A DNA stretch of 46,401 nucleotides from an uncultured Roseiflexaceae bacterium. Its GTDB lineage: Bacteria; Chloroflexota; Chloroflexia; Chloroflexales; Roseiflexaceae. The first letter of the stretch is position 1. Every line of letters begins with the position of its first letter. Below the pieces are notes generated by a model. It did no database searches. It was not told the origin of the DNA and was given only the letters and a program-made list of their open reading frames with translations. Below are positions 15,883 through 23,312 of this stretch, piece by piece. The stretch spans positions 1 to 46,401 of the forward strand of contig CALKHR010000183.1 of NCBI GenBank assembly GCA_937988885.1, in the 5' to 3' direction. A program made the position numbers and the translations under genes.

Positions 15883-16640
15883 TGGGTTGGGTTCCTTTCT
15901 GTTTGATGTTGTGTGGGGTATTTTACATTGGTTGGTGTGCTATTCGGCAAGGATTCATGTTCTCATGAGGGTGTGGGATGCGCCATTCGGTGGGAGGGCG
16001 CGTTTGCACGAGGGCGTGCGTTGCTGCGCAGGCCCAAAGGGTCGATCGCGGCCCTTTGGAAGCCCCTTGACCCCGAAGTGGAAGGCAGCCTCAATTGATA
16101 GGCCCGTGGTTATGCCTTGTCGTACGTGGCGGGTGATGGTGTGGGTACACGCTCGGTGGCGATTGGCAGTGTGGTTTGCGTGATTTGTTCATTTCAGTGT
16201 CATTCCGAACGAGCAGCTAGGCTAAGTGAGGAAGCTCAATGATCTGCATTGTATTGGGCTTTGAGAGCTCTCCCCATTCGCTTCGCTCAGGGCTTCGACC
16301 GTTCGAGATGACAATGCTTTTCGTTGAATAGCAAAGCGTCAAAGACTTCAACGGTATATTCACCAAGTCACCTTGTCACGATTAAGCGGCGCAGCCGTGC
16401 GCTGCGGAGCAGCGCGTAACGTGCGCGCGTTGTGGCGCGTAGCGCCATTTCTGTCCGAGCGCGCACACGTTGTGCACGACGTTGTTCCCCCGTAGCGACG
16501 GGCGTTGGGGTTGGTGACGTGCTCTTTTTTCCCTGAATCAGGCTGTGCATTGCGGATGGTGGTGGGTGGGGTTTACGAGAGAGGGTATGGGAAAGCAGCG
16601 CTGCACGTCGTTGGGCAGGCTGCTCGCAATCGGGTGGTAG
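15883..16640. other. 758-nt intergenic region with repeat R2 and hairpins
   Basis: It contains an 8-bp hairpin (16034-16041 with 16052-16059, CCAAAGGG/CCCTTTGG), repeat R2 copy 1 (16199-16325) and a very GC-rich GCGC-laden stretch (about 16380-16510). Open frames here lack ribosome-binding sites and motifs. The promoter of the amidohydrolase should lie near 15900-16000 on the minus strand; I could not identify it. Confidence 0.5.
16199..16325. repeat. dispersed repeat R2, copy 1
   Basis: The element starts GTCATTCCGAACGAGC and includes a highly conserved block from CTCTCCCCATTCGC to GACCGTTCGAGATGACA. Most of it (16208-16325) recurs at 21829-21947 at roughly 85 percent identity by eye. Intergenic GTCATTCCGA-type repeats ending in TTCGAGATGACA are widespread in bacteria and are probably non-autonomous mobile elements. 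Confidence 0.85.
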
Positions 16641-18497
16641 TTAGATTTCCCAATGTTCCGGCGAGCGCCATAGGCTCGATAGGATCATTTCGCGGATGAA
16701 GATCAACTCTTTGGGCAGGCGGTCGTAGAGTTTGGCGAATAGGCTGTCGTGCGCTTGGACTTCGTTGATCCAGGCGTCGCGATCAATGGCCATGAGTTGA
16801 TGGAAGTGCTCCGGCGTGAACTCCTCTAGCCCTTCCCAGTTGAGGTCTTCGTAGCGCGGCATCCAGCCGAGCGGACCTTCGGTGCCGATCGCTTGGCCGT
16901 TGGCTCGTGCGACGATCCATTGCAGGACGCGCATGTTGTTGCCGAAGCCGGGCCACAGGAAGTTGCCTTCGTCGTCGGTGCGGAACCAGTTGACGCTGAA
17001 GATGCGCGGCGGGTTGGGGATCTGGCGACCAAATTGTAGCCAGTGGTTGAAGTAGTCGGCCATGTGGTAGCCGCAGAACGGCAGCATGGCGAACGGGTCG
17101 CGGCGCACTTGGCCGATGGCTCCTGCGGCGGCTGCGGTGGTCTCCGAGCCCATGGTGGCGGCGGTGTAGACGCCGTAGCTCCAGTTGAAGGCTTGGTAGA
17201 CGAGCGGTACGGTGGTGGCGCGACGTCCGCCGAAGACGATCGCTTTGATCGGCACGCCTTGTGGATCTTCCCAGGCGGGGTCGATCGATGGGCATTGGTG
17301 CGCTGGTGCGGTGAAGCGGGCGTTGGGATGCGCTGCTTTGCGTCCGCAATCGGGCGTCCAATCTTGGCCCGTCCAGTCGATCAGGTGCGCGGGCGGTTCT
17401 TTGGTGAGTCCTTCCCACCAGACGTCGCCGTCGTCGGTGAGCGCGACGTTGGTGAAGATGGTGTTGGCGCGGATGCTGGCCATGGCGTTCGGGTTCGAGC
17501 GTTCCGAGGTGCCGGGCGCTACGCCGAAGTAGCCCGCTTCGGGGTTGATGGCGTAGAGTTGGCCGTCGGGGCCGGGTTTGAGCCATGCGATGTCGTCGCC
17601 GACGGTTGTGACCTTCCACCCGGCTTCGGCGAAGGGTGCGGGTGGGATGAGCATGGCGAAGTTGGTTTTGCCGCAGGCGCTGGGGAAGGCGGCGGCGACG
17701 TAGGTTTTGTTGCCTTGCGGGTCGGTGACGCCGAGGATGAGCATGTGTTCGGCGAGCCAGCCTTCGTCGCGGGCCATGACCGATGCGATGCGCAGCGCGA
17801 GACATTTTTTACCGAGCAGTGCGTTGCCGCCGTAGCCCGAGCCGTACGACCAGATCGCGCGCTCTTCGGGGAAGTGCACGATATATTTGTGTTCGTTGTT
17901 GCAGGGCCAGGGTACGTCGGCTTGGCCGGGTTCGAGCGGCATGCCGACCGAGTGCACGCACGGTATGAAGTCGCCATCGCCGAGAACGTCGAGCACGGCG
18001 TTGCCCATGCGGGTCATGATGTGCATGTTGACGACGACATAGGGCGAGTCGGTGATCTCAACGCCGATCTGAGCGATCGGTGAGCCGAGCGGCCCCATGC
18101 TGAACGGCACGACGTACATGGTGCGGCCCCGCATACAGCCTTCGAAGAGTTTGTTGAGGGTTTCTTTCATCTGCTTGGGCGGCACCCAGTTGTTGGTCGG
18201 CCCTGCGTCGTTTTTGCTGACGCTGCAGATAAAGGTGCGGTCCTCGACGCGTGCCACGTCGCTTGGGTTCGAGCGGGCGAGGTAGCTGTTCGGGCGTTTT
18301 TCGGGGTTGAGCGGGATGAACGTGCCGTTGGCGACGAGCTGCTGGCAGAGTTGATCGTATTCGGCTGGTGTGCCGTCGCACCAGTAGACGCGGTCGGGTT
18401 GGCAGAGTGCGACAAGCGAGGCGACCCAGGTGCGTAGTTTTTCGTTGCGGATGTGGGCCGGTGCAACGTAGTTTGTGTTGTTGTGCTGAGTGTTCAT
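16641..18497 (-). CDS. pckG: phosphoenolpyruvate carboxykinase (GTP)
   Basis: A 618-residue GTP-dependent PEPCK, full length for the family (about 600-620). It interconverts oxaloacetate plus GTP with PEP, CO2 and GDP. The kinase P-loop with the hyper-reactive cysteine is FPSACGKTN (271-279, C275). Other landmarks are NNWVPP, TMYVVPFSMGPLGSP and GSGYGGNALLGKKCLALRIAS. The ATG is preceded by AGAGAGGAA. It is 43 nt downstream of the AspT-like permease on the same strand, so the two may be co-transcribed. The pairing links aspartate or C4-acid movement with oxaloacetate decarboxylation. Confidence 0.97.
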   Translation of the reverse strand: MNTQHNNTNYVAPAHIRNEKLRTWVASLVALCQPDRVYWCDGTPAEYDQLCQQLVANGTFIPLNPEKRPNSYLARSNPSDVARVEDRTFICSVSKNDAGPTNNWVPPKQMKETLNKLFEGCMRGRTMYVVPFSMGPLGSPIAQIGVEITDSPYVVVNMHIMTRMGNAVLDVLGDGDFIPCVHSVGMPLEPGQADVPWPCNNEHKYIVHFPEERAIWSYGSGYGGNALLGKKCLALRIASVMARDEGWLAEHMLILGVTDPQGNKTYVAAAFPSACGKTNFAMLIPPAPFAEAGWKVTTVGDDIAWLKPGPDGQLYAINPEAGYFGVAPGTSERSNPNAMASIRANTIFTNVALTDDGDVWWEGLTKEPPAHLIDWTGQDWTPDCGRKAAHPNARFTAPAHQCPSIDPAWEDPQGVPIKAIVFGGRRATTVPLVYQAFNWSYGVYTAATMGSETTAAAAGAIGQVRRDPFAMLPFCGYHMADYFNHWLQFGRQIPNPPRIFSVNWFRTDDEGNFLWPGFGNNMRVLQWIVARANGQAIGTEGPLGWMPRYEDLNWEGLEEFTPEHFHQLMAIDRDAWINEVQAHDSLFAKLYDRLPKELIFIREMILSSLWRSPEHWEI

Positions 18498-18540
18498 GTG
18501 TTCCTCTCTATGTTCATCCGAATCGCATGAAATGGTCGCG

Positions 18541-20187
18541 CTATACGGGCCAGAGTGATGCGATAAGGAGTTGCGCGATCACGATTTTGGCGATGATAGC
18601 GACCGGGTAGACGGTCGTATAGCCAATAGTCGGGACGTCGTTTTGAGTTTGTTCGGTGGCGAAGCTGAGCAGCGCCGGATGGGTCTGGATTCCTGCGAAC
18701 ATGCCGAGCAGCAGGCTGAGCGGGATGCGTAGCAGTTTGTGTCCGACCCATAGGCCGAACAGGCTAACGATGCTGGTGCTGATGGCTCCGAAGGCGATGA
18801 TCAGCCAGCCGTTGCCCTGGGCGAAGGCATCGAGCAGGGCCGAGCCTGCGCTGGTGCCGATGCCTGCGAGAAATAGGATGAGGCCGATCTGGCGCAGGGT
18901 GAGGTTGGCGCTGTAGGGTAGTGTCCAAATCAGCGGGCCGATGCGTTCGCGCGCGCCGAGTACGATGCCTGCAACGAGCGGGCCTCCGGCGTAGCCGAGT
19001 TTCAGGGTGATGCCACCTGGCAGCGGGATGGGAATGAGCCCAAGCAGCAGGCCGATGGTGAGCCCAAGGCTGAGCGAGAGGATGTTCACCTCGCTGATGG
19101 CCCGGTACGAATCGCCGAAGAAGGTTTTGAGCCGTTCCATCTGGCCCGCTTCGGCGAGGACGCGCACGCGGTCACCGAGCGCCAGGACGGTGTCGCCGCT
19201 GGCGAGGATATCGGTATCGCCGCGCCGCACGCGGGTGACGGTTGCGCCGTAGTTTTCCATCAGGTGCAGGTTACGCAACGGTTGTCCCGTCACTTCGGGG
19301 TTCGAGACGAACATGCGCCGATAGTCGAGTTGGCTGCGGTCGGTGTCGATGCGCTCGTTGGTTGGTTCGCCCAGCAGTTTGGTGACGCGCTCTAGCTCGT
19401 CCTGTGCGCCGATGGCCAGCACGACATCGCCGTTCCCGAGTATGGTTTGGCCAGTGACGAGATGTGTTTGTTTGCCCTGGCGGATACGGCTAAACAGTAC
19501 CTTCATTTGATGGGCGCGCACCAGCTTGGCGATGCTCTGCTGAAAGGCGTCGGGTTGTGTGATGCGGATGGTGCGTTGTTGCAGATGTTCGTTGACGATG
19601 CCCGCTTTGCGCAGTTGTTCCACTTCGGCGCCGTAATCGATGCGCCAGAGCCAGCGCACGAGCAGCATGGCGAGCATTGGGCCGATCACGCCGATCGGGT
19701 AGGTGGCGGAGTAGCCGACGACCGCTTCGCTCAGTTGCGTTTCGCGGGCGGCATCGCTGCTCACGCTGCGGATGTAGTCGAGCACGCTGGCGAGCGCGGG
19801 TGTATTGGTGAAGCTGCCCGCGAAGATGCCGCCGACGATGGTGGCGGGCAACTGAAAGATGTGGTAGAGGCCGAACAGCACTGCCGCGCCGAGGAGCAGC
19901 AGGCTGATGCCGAAGATATTGTCGCGTAGGCCGCGGCTGCGGAGGGCGAGAAAAAAGGTTGGACCGCTGCTGAGGCCGATGGTGTAGACGAAGGTTGCTA
20001 GGCCGAGCAGGTAGAAGCTTTCGGGGAGTTTGAAGCGCGGATCGAAGGCGCCGAATGCGAGGCCCACGAACAGCACGGCTGCCACGCCGAGGCTACTGCC
20101 AGCGATTTTGATATGGCCGATTGCGTACCCCAGTGCCGCTACGAGCGCGAGGATGAGCAATGGATTTTCAATAAGGATATCACGCAT
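18541..20187 (-). CDS. AspT/YidE-family permease (aspartate:alanine exchanger type)
   Basis: A 548-residue membrane protein with the AAE-family plan. Five or so N-terminal transmembrane helices (about 5-170) come first, with SFTNTPALASVL in the family repeat. Two cytoplasmic TrkA-C (RCK-C) domains occupy about 190-370, and a second membrane block containing the inverted repeat covers about 385-548. Known members exchange aspartate for alanine or dicarboxylates; many are uncharacterised, so substrate is inferred. The ATG at 20187 is chosen because GGAGGG (20193-20198) sits 5 nt upstream; upstream in-frame codons are not membrane-like. It precedes pckG by 43 nt. Confidence 0.85.
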   Translation of the reverse strand: MRDILIENPLLILALVAALGYAIGHIKIAGSSLGVAAVLFVGLAFGAFDPRFKLPESFYLLGLATFVYTIGLSSGPTFFLALRSRGLRDNIFGISLLLLGAAVLFGLYHIFQLPATIVGGIFAGSFTNTPALASVLDYIRSVSSDAARETQLSEAVVGYSATYPIGVIGPMLAMLLVRWLWRIDYGAEVEQLRKAGIVNEHLQQRTIRITQPDAFQQSIAKLVRAHQMKVLFSRIRQGKQTHLVTGQTILGNGDVVLAIGAQDELERVTKLLGEPTNERIDTDRSQLDYRRMFVSNPEVTGQPLRNLHLMENYGATVTRVRRGDTDILASGDTVLALGDRVRVLAEAGQMERLKTFFGDSYRAISEVNILSLSLGLTIGLLLGLIPIPLPGGITLKLGYAGGPLVAGIVLGARERIGPLIWTLPYSANLTLRQIGLILFLAGIGTSAGSALLDAFAQGNGWLIIAFGAISTSIVSLFGLWVGHKLLRIPLSLLLGMFAGIQTHPALLSFATEQTQNDVPTIGYTTVYPVAIIAKIVIAQLLIASLWPV

Positions 20188-20404
20188 TGTTTCCCTCCAT
20201 TTCCTGGTATAGCATACGGTGTCGTACCAGTGTAAAGACGAAACAGTTGATGACTTAGAGGAATGGAAACACAACAAAGTGTGCCTTGATTGCAAGGACC
20301 ACGAAAAGTTGCGAAATATTCTTTGTATGTAGCAATTTCACTTCGTTGCAGGGGCGATGGAGGTGCTATTGTAAACGCATCGCTACTACCAATGGAGGTA
20401 CCGT

Positions 20405-21340
20405 ATGCAAACCATCATTGTTCCCCTAGATGGCTCTGAACTCGCTGAACGTGCGCTTCCTTACGCGCAGATGCTGGCGACGCTGTTTGGCGCTCACATT
20501 CGCCTCCTGCGAGTGATCAACGATCCTGAGGGCACGCTGGCCCCGTTGCATGATGTGGCCTCGTCGCAGTCTCAGCCGATGAGTACGGAGCAAGCATACG
20601 ACCTTCGGTTGTGGGATCTGTTGCAGTTGAACGCTACCAACTATCTGAAGGCGAAGCTCGAAGCGCTGGAGCACACGGATCTAAGTGTGGATTACGAGGT
20701 GCGGCTTGGCGCGCCAGCTGAGCAGATCGTACAGGCTTCCGAGCAGGTCGAATCTGCGATGGTGGTGATGGCAACGCACGGCTACACGGGCTTCAAGCGC
20801 TGGACGTTGGGTAGTGTGGCGGATCGGGTGGTGCATGCCTCGCAGGTGCCGGTGCTGCTGGTGCCGGGGCAAGGCCCGGCGGCGAACAAGGCGCCGCAGT
20901 TGCGCCGCCTGTTGGTGCCGCTGGATGGTTCCTCGTTGGCGATGCAGGCGTTGCCGCTGGCGCAGGAGTTGGCGGTCCACGCACAAGCGCAGATCATGCT
21001 GTTCCAAGCGGTGTCGCCGGTGACGAACTTGTACGCTGGGCTTGATCTGCCGCCCGATATGTTGGATGCGCTGGAGGGTCGAGCAACGCACGTCTTGCGC
21101 ACGACTGCCGACAAGATCCGCGAGGAATCTGATGTAGCTGTTCTGACTGTTGTGGAGTTGGGCCTCGCGCCTGATCAGATCGTGGCGCAGGCGCAGAAGT
21201 ATCAGGTTGACTTGGTGGTGATGGCGACGCACGGATATAGCGGCATTAAGCGCTGGGCGCTTGGTAGTGTGACCGATAAGGTACTGCACGCAGCGCCAGC
21301 TCCGCTCCTGTTGATCCGTGCGAAGTCGGAGGCGCACTAG
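20405..21340 (+). CDS. tandem UspA universal stress protein
   Basis: A 311-residue protein with two Usp domains (about 1-155 and 160-308). Each starts with a VPLDGS strand-loop. Each has the nucleotide-binding G-2x-G-9x-G(S/T) segment: MATHGYTGFKRWTLGSVADR in the first and MATHGYSGIKRWALGSVTDK in the second. Both therefore look ATP-binding competent. There are no membrane segments, so it is a soluble stress or energy-limitation protein. GGAGGT lies about 6 nt upstream of the ATG. The gene is monocistronic, divergent from the permease. Confidence 0.92.
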   Translation: MQTIIVPLDGSELAERALPYAQMLATLFGAHIRLLRVINDPEGTLAPLHDVASSQSQPMSTEQAYDLRLWDLLQLNATNYLKAKLEALEHTDLSVDYEVRLGAPAEQIVQASEQVESAMVVMATHGYTGFKRWTLGSVADRVVHASQVPVLLVPGQGPAANKAPQLRRLLVPLDGSSLAMQALPLAQELAVHAQAQIMLFQAVSPVTNLYAGLDLPPDMLDALEGRATHVLRTTADKIREESDVAVLTVVELGLAPDQIVAQAQKYQVDLVVMATHGYSGIKRWALGSVTDKVLHAAPAPLLLIRAKSEAH

Positions 21341-21368
21341 TCTGGTGATACGTTCGCTGAAAGATACG

Positions 21369-21541
21369 TTCCCATGGTGCCGTAGCACCAACACTCGTTT
21401 CGTAATGGGAAAGGAGGTGCACTGTTTGTTTTTCTGACAATCAGGTTCCGTTGTACCCTTGTAACCGGGTGGGATGCGGAACCGCCCCACAATATGGACG
21501 CACTGACAGAACCCCGTTCCACGACGAGCGGGGTTCTGTTT
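21369..21541 (+). ncRNA. candidate structured RNA or 3' UTR element downstream of the UspA gene
   Basis: Three consecutive hairpins occur. H1: TTCCCAT (21369-21375) pairs with ATGGGAA (21405-21411), with nested GGTGC/GCACC (21376-21380/21385-21389). H2: GGTTCCG (21444-21450) pairs with CGGAACC (21477-21483), with nested ACCC/GGGT. H3 is the terminator. A perfect AAAGGAGGTG Shine-Dalgarno-like sequence (21410-21419) abuts H1 but no ATG or GTG follows at usable distance; the nearest TTG gives a 3-codon frame. This could be a processed sRNA or an independent small RNA. No known Rfam family was recognised. Confidence 0.35.
21506..21541 (+). terminator. intrinsic terminator downstream of the UspA gene
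   Basis: An 11-bp perfect stem (ACAGAACCCCG 21506-21516 with CGGGGTTCTGT 21529-21539), 12-nt loop and TTTA tail. It is about 165 nt after the UspA stop codon. Confidence 0.75.
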
Positions 21542-21828
21542 ATGTGAGGTGTTTATACCAAACTCGATTGAACAGTGTCACAACCAGTTTTAGTGCACTG
21601 TTTCATAAGTCTTTGATAGTTCTCATTGTCATTCCGAGATGCCGATATCGCGGGGTAATATGGAGAGGGGCAGAAACTAGTCTAGCGCGCTCATTCAACG
21701 ACCAGTTCTCAAATAGAGTCATTCTGAACGGAGTGCGCAGCACGAAGTGAAGAACCTCTTCGTCCCTTTATAGTCTTGAGCGTTTAGGTCGCGCTCTACT
21801 CGACTCGTTCAACGGCCAGTTTCTAAGT

Positions 21829-21947
21829 AACGAGCCGTTAGGCGAAGTAAGGAATCTCATTGCTCTGCATTGAATTGCGCTTTGAGATCTCTCCCCATTC
21901 GCTTCGCTCAGGGCTTCGACCGTTCGAGATAACAGTGCTTTTCATTG
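21829..21947. repeat. dispersed repeat R2, copy 2 (within a nested repeat cluster)
   Basis: It matches 16208-16325. Shared blocks include TCTCCCCATTCGCTTCGCTC and GGGCTTCGACCGTTCGAGAT. Shorter R2-like fragments precede it: GTCATTCCGAG near 21629 and GTCATTCTGAACGGAGTG near 21719. Several insertions or partial copies have therefore accumulated between 21600 and 21950. Confidence 0.8.
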
Positions 21948-21952
21948 CACAT

Positions 21953-22018
21953 AAAAACGTTAAATACTTCCAAAACAGAGCATTTAGCCTGCGGCAGGAA
22001 GGTATTTAACGTTTTTTG
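21953..22018 (+). terminator. long terminator-like hairpin at the edge of R1 copy 2
   Basis: AAAAACGTTAAATACTTCC (21953-21972 region) pairs with GGAAGGTATTTAACGTTTTT (21998-22017), one bulged base. A 25-nt loop separates the arms and the hairpin ends in T6. Its right arm lies inside R1 copy 2, while R1 copy 1 lacks a matching left arm, so the structure is specific to this copy. Confidence 0.6.
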
Positions 22019-22087
22019 TGGTGTCGAGGCGCTGCTACGCGCAACGCCTCGACATCGCCTGTTTTCGGGAGATGCGGGTATCAGTTG
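21984..22087. repeat. dispersed repeat R1, copy 2
   Basis: A 104-bp element matching 10698-10802. Shared are TTTAGCCTGCGGCAG, the GTGTCGAGGCGCTGCTACGC hairpin and CGCCTCGACATCGCCTG then TTTTCGGG. Its hairpin carries one mismatch and one G-T pair relative to the perfect stem of copy 1. It directly follows R2 copy 2. Confidence 0.85.
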
Positions 22088-22325
22088 TTTCCTCGGTATG
22101 GTCCTTGTTCGGTGGTCTGTATGCGTTTTTTTGCATTCCGATACACATGTGTCTCTGCTCACAACCTCTGATCCTTTCCTGAAAGCTTCTCAGGTGGTAC
22201 TACATTCGATAGGACAAGCGTACTCGCAAGAACTCCTTCCTCTAGGTTAAGATTTTTTTACACTATTGGTGGTGGGTGTTGACTATACTGCCTGCGAGGG
22301 GTGATAACAACCTAGGAGCACAATC
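22088..22325. other. intergenic region upstream of the flavoprotein gene
   Basis: No gene is evident. TTGACT (22279-22284) followed after 18 nt by GATAAC (22303-22308) resembles a promoter, but the implied transcription start falls almost in the Shine-Dalgarno AGGAG (22314-22318), so it is doubtful. Confidence 0.35.
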
Positions 22326-23291
22326 ATGTACGATGTCATTATTATCGGCGGCGGCGCGGCGGGTCTCTCTGCTGCAATGTACGCTTTTGGTAAACGATTA
22401 GACTTCCTGCTGATCAGTGGTGAGGCTAGCCGCAAGGCAGGGACACCACAATATATGAACGGCAAGAGCGCGCCACAGTATTTGGCCGGTAGCGAAGTGC
22501 TCCTGACGTTTGAGCGACAGATCGCGAAGCAGCCTGGACGCGCAATGCGAGATACTGTTATCGAGGTGAAGAAGTTTGAAGATCACCTCGTGGTTGAGAC
22601 GGCGAACAATGGCACCTTACACACTGTGACGGTCATTGTTGCCACTGGCGCACGGCCTGTTTGGCTCGATATCCCCGGCGCTGAGGAGATGACGGGGTAT
22701 GGGCTGGGCTATTCTGTAACCACGCACGCCGCTTTGCTGCGCAGAAAGCGTGTGGCGATCTTGGGGTTGACGGTGCGCTCGTTGCGCGGCGCCGCCGAGA
22801 TCGCCTCCAGCGCTGAGCGGATCTACCTGGTGGCGAACGATCCCTCCGAAGTCGATACGCCTCTGGCTCAAGTGCTGAAGCGTTGGCCCCATGTCGAGAT
22901 CCTCTCCGGTTATACGCCGAAGGAAGTGCTAGGAGAGACATGGGTGGAGGGTCTGCTGCTGCAGAAGGACGATACGGTGCGGCGCTTGGATGTGGATGCG
23001 GTGTTTGTTGATTACGGACTGGTGCCGCAGAGTCACATGGTGCAGAACTTGGTGCAGACCGATCCCGACGGCTTTGTGTGGGTCGATGATCGCAATATGA
23101 CCACGCAGCCCGGCGTCTTCGCAGCTGGTGATGTGTGTGTTGCGTTTGGTGAGCAGGTGCTGATCGCGATCGGCGATGGCGCACGGGCAGCGCTGAGCGC
23201 CTACGATTATATTTTGGCCCGCCGTTTAGCGCGGCTCCAGAAGATGAAGGTAGAGGACAAAGAAGAGGAAGCGGAAGAGGTAGTGGCCTAA
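22326..23291 (+). CDS. thioredoxin-reductase-like FAD oxidoreductase lacking the CxxC motif
   Basis: A 321-residue pyridine-nucleotide-disulfide-type flavoprotein. The N-terminal FAD motif is DVIIIGGGAAGLSAAMYA (3-20). A second dinucleotide region follows RRKRVAILGLTVRS. The C-terminal FAD motif is GVFAAGDVC with EQVLIAIGDGARAAL. In thioredoxin reductase the CxxC sits just before the second Rossmann strand; here that stretch reads GYSVTTHAALLRRKR and has no cysteine pair. The second GxGxxG is also degenerate (GLTVRSLRG). It is therefore probably not a thioredoxin reductase; ferredoxin/flavodoxin-type or other electron transfer is possible. AGGAG precedes the ATG. The tail is highly acidic. 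Confidence 0.82.
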   Translation: MYDVIIIGGGAAGLSAAMYAFGKRLDFLLISGEASRKAGTPQYMNGKSAPQYLAGSEVLLTFERQIAKQPGRAMRDTVIEVKKFEDHLVVETANNGTLHTVTVIVATGARPVWLDIPGAEEMTGYGLGYSVTTHAALLRRKRVAILGLTVRSLRGAAEIASSAERIYLVANDPSEVDTPLAQVLKRWPHVEILSGYTPKEVLGETWVEGLLLQKDDTVRRLDVDAVFVDYGLVPQSHMVQNLVQTDPDGFVWVDDRNMTTQPGVFAAGDVCVAFGEQVLIAIGDGARAALSAYDYILARRLARLQKMKVEDKEEEAEEVVA

Positions 23292-23301
23292 CCACTACCT
23301 C
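23277..23301. terminator. hairpin between convergent flavoprotein and histidine kinase genes
   Basis: GAGGTAGTGG (23277-23286) pairs perfectly with CCACTACCTC (23292-23301) around a 5-nt loop containing part of the stop codon of the flavoprotein gene. No T-run follows, so terminator function on either strand is only plausible. Confidence 0.45.
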
Positions 23302-23312
23302 CACTCCAAACA

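Noticed and set aside
15913..16098. 62-codon plus-strand ORF after the amidohydrolase start
   Set aside because: No Shine-Dalgarno and no motif; it overlaps a hairpin and likely the amidohydrolase promoter region.
17043..18083. 346-codon plus-strand ORF
   Set aside because: Antisense shadow of pckG.
21369..21541. SRP RNA, tmRNA, 6S RNA or TPP riboswitch
   Set aside because: Diagnostic conserved sequences of these RNAs (GGAAG tetraloop region, CTGAGA box and so on) are missing.
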